Shown here in pieces: positions 63,078-64,000 of a DNA stretch of 64,000 nucleotides. Positions within the stretch are counted from its first letter, which is position 1, and each line of letters opens with the position of its first letter. This DNA comes from Ectobacillus sp. JY-23 (GTDB taxonomy: Bacteria; Bacillota; Bacilli; Bacillales; Bacillaceae_G), in NCBI RefSeq assembly GCF_023022965.1, contig NZ_CP095462.1:3266001-3330000 (forward strand), written 5' to 3'. The position numbers were made by a program, and so were the translations under genes. A model generated the notes under the pieces. It saw only the letters and a list, made by a program, of their open reading frames with translations. It searched no databases and was not told the DNA's origin.

Positions 63078-64000
63078 ATGACGACACAAACATCGGGAGT
63101 GTCCATCACAGGGCGACTATCGCTTGGGTATTCTGATATTTTGACACCAGAAGCACTTAAATTTTTGAAGGCTCTTCATGAAAACTTCAATGACCGGCGA
63201 AAAGAGCTGCTTCAAAAGCGCAAGGAAAAGCAGGAAGCAATTGACCGAGGTGTGTTTCCGACATTCTTGCCGGAAACAGCCCATATTAGAAATAGCAATT
63301 GGACGATTGCACCTCTTCCTGCAGATTTGCAAGATCGTCGTGTGGAAATAACAGGGCCCGTAGACAGAAAGATGGTTATTAATGCATTGAATTCTGGCGC
63401 TCGTATGTTTATGGCCGACTTTGAAGATGCTAATGCACCGATGTGGGAAAACAATCTAGATGGACAAGTAAATTTACGTGATGCAGTGAATCGTACCATT
63501 TCATTTGTCAGTTCAAATGGAAAAGAGTACAAGTTGAATGAAAAGACAGCGGTTCTTTTAGTGAGACCACGCGGATGGCATTTAAACGAAAAGCATGTGT
63601 TGATTGAAGGTGAAGAAATATCTGGCAGTTTGTTTGACTTCGGTTTATTTTTCTTTCATAACGCCAAAACACTTTTGGCAAGCGGAAGCGGACCTTATTT
63701 TTACTTGCCGAAGCTGCAAAGCTATCTAGAAGCGCGCCTTTGGAATGACGTGTTCATCTATGCGCAGGAATACATCGGTATCCCTAAAGGGTCTATTAAA
63801 GCCACGGTTCTGCTTGAAACCATTCATGCCGCATTTGAAATGGATGAGATTTTATATGAGCTACGCGAGCATTCAGCGGGGCTCAATTGCGGACGCTGGG
63901 ATTATATCTTTAGCTATTTAAAAACATTTGCGAAGCACGAAGCATTTCTGCTGCCTGATCGAGCGCAGGTAACGATGACTGCACCGTTTATGGAGGCGTA
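63078..64000 (+). CDS. aceB: Malate synthase A, partial
   Basis: First 307 codons of the glyoxylate-cycle enzyme condensing acetyl-CoA and glyoxylate to malate; the frame runs off the right edge (family about 530 residues). Motifs: [46 protein letters not shown], and [22 protein letters not shown] with the Mg2+-binding Glu. ATG 63078 has AAAGGGGA upstream. Isocitrate lyase is expected beyond the window but not visible. A cre site lies upstream. Confidence 0.94.
   Translation, partial: MTTQTSGVSITGRLSLGYSDILTPEALKFLKALHENFNDRRKELLQKRKEKQEAIDRGVFPTFLPETAHIRNSNWTIAPLPADLQDRRVEITGPVDRKMVINALNSGARMFMADFEDANAPMWENNLDGQVNLRDAVNRTISFVSSNGKEYKLNEKTAVLLVRPRGWHLNEKHVLIEGEEISGSLFDFGLFFFHNAKTLLASGSGPYFYLPKLQSYLEARLWNDVFIYAQEYIGIPKGSIKATVLLETIHAAFEMDEILYELREHSAGLNCGRWDYIFSYLKTFAKHEAFLLPDRAQVTMTAPFMEA

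Overview
This window looks like chromosomal DNA of a low-GC, spore-forming Firmicute of the family Bacillaceae, close to Bacillus (B. cereus group or a near relative). The evidence is the AGGAGG-type ribosome binding sites with many TTG and GTG starts, two alpha/beta-type SASP genes, YheC/YheD coat-associated proteins, YjcZ and YhaL sporulation peptides, and gene order matching the B. subtilis yhe-yha-prsA-scoC-hit-ecs-pbpF-hemEHY-yhg-yhf region. There are no rRNA or tRNA genes, no intact insertion sequence, no prophage and no CRISPR array. Most of the window is conserved backbone, and the accessory interest lies in leaders, repeats, tiny ORFs and remnants.

Layout. 1-858: 5' part of an ArsB-type transporter (minus). 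957-5275: a heterodimeric multidrug ABC exporter (bmrC-bmrD) behind a 450-nt leader with two short ORFs and an attenuator. 5283-5400: a degenerate palindromic repeat. 5593-7929: an amino-acid (cystine-type) ABC importer, tcyABC. 7961-9075: two divergent SASP genes with sigma-G-like promoters, then a small zinc-ribbon protein. 9115-11240 (minus): msmX-type sugar ATPase and a PucR/CdaR-like regulator. 11326-16471 (minus): a compact operon of four paralogous YheC/YheD ATP-grasp proteins followed by yheE. 16611-20393: yheA, 3-methyladenine glycosylase, yhaX and hemZ. 20572-24678: acyl-CoA synthetase, two SDR-type proteins and a YhaR-like enoyl-CoA hydratase.

24710-30435: yhzD, then the nuclease genes yhaO-yhaN-yhaM and yhaL. 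30494-35655: the glycerol regulon glpP, glpF-glpK and glpD; glpFK and glpD each have a leader terminator that GlpP should antiterminate, and glpFK also has a cre site. 35699-39188: prsA, two YjcZ-type micro-ORFs, a small membrane protein, scoC, yhaH, an unlisted 53-residue membrane ORF and hit. 39251-39530: a noncoding stretch with four copies of a degenerate motif. 39735-48290: ecsABC, pbpF and the late heme genes hemE-hemH-hemY. 48351-53233: a sigma-K-controlled CwlC-like amidase, a secreted multidomain nuclease and a photolyase. 53345-56349: yhgD-yhgE with two matching TetR operators. 56392-62841: a LacI-type regulator, yhfH, yhfI, lplJ, lcfB, a truncated SCO1/SenC fragment beside a 46-nt palindrome, and the M48 protease yhfN. 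63078 to the end: 5' part of malate synthase.

How it fits together. HemZ and HemEHY make heme. GlpPFKD takes up and oxidises glycerol. LcfB, the second acyl-CoA ligase, the SDR proteins, the enoyl-CoA hydratase and malate synthase suggest use of fatty acids and acetate. EcsABC, ScoC and PrsA regulate or support exoenzyme secretion. SASP, YheC/D, YhaL, YjcZ and the CwlC-like amidase belong to the spore programme. No clearly new system stands out. The most unusual items are the long two-uORF attenuator leader of bmrCD, the fourfold ATP-grasp operon with one eroded P-loop, the repeat region beside hit/ecs, the paired yhgD/yhgE operators, and the SCO remnant next to a long palindrome.
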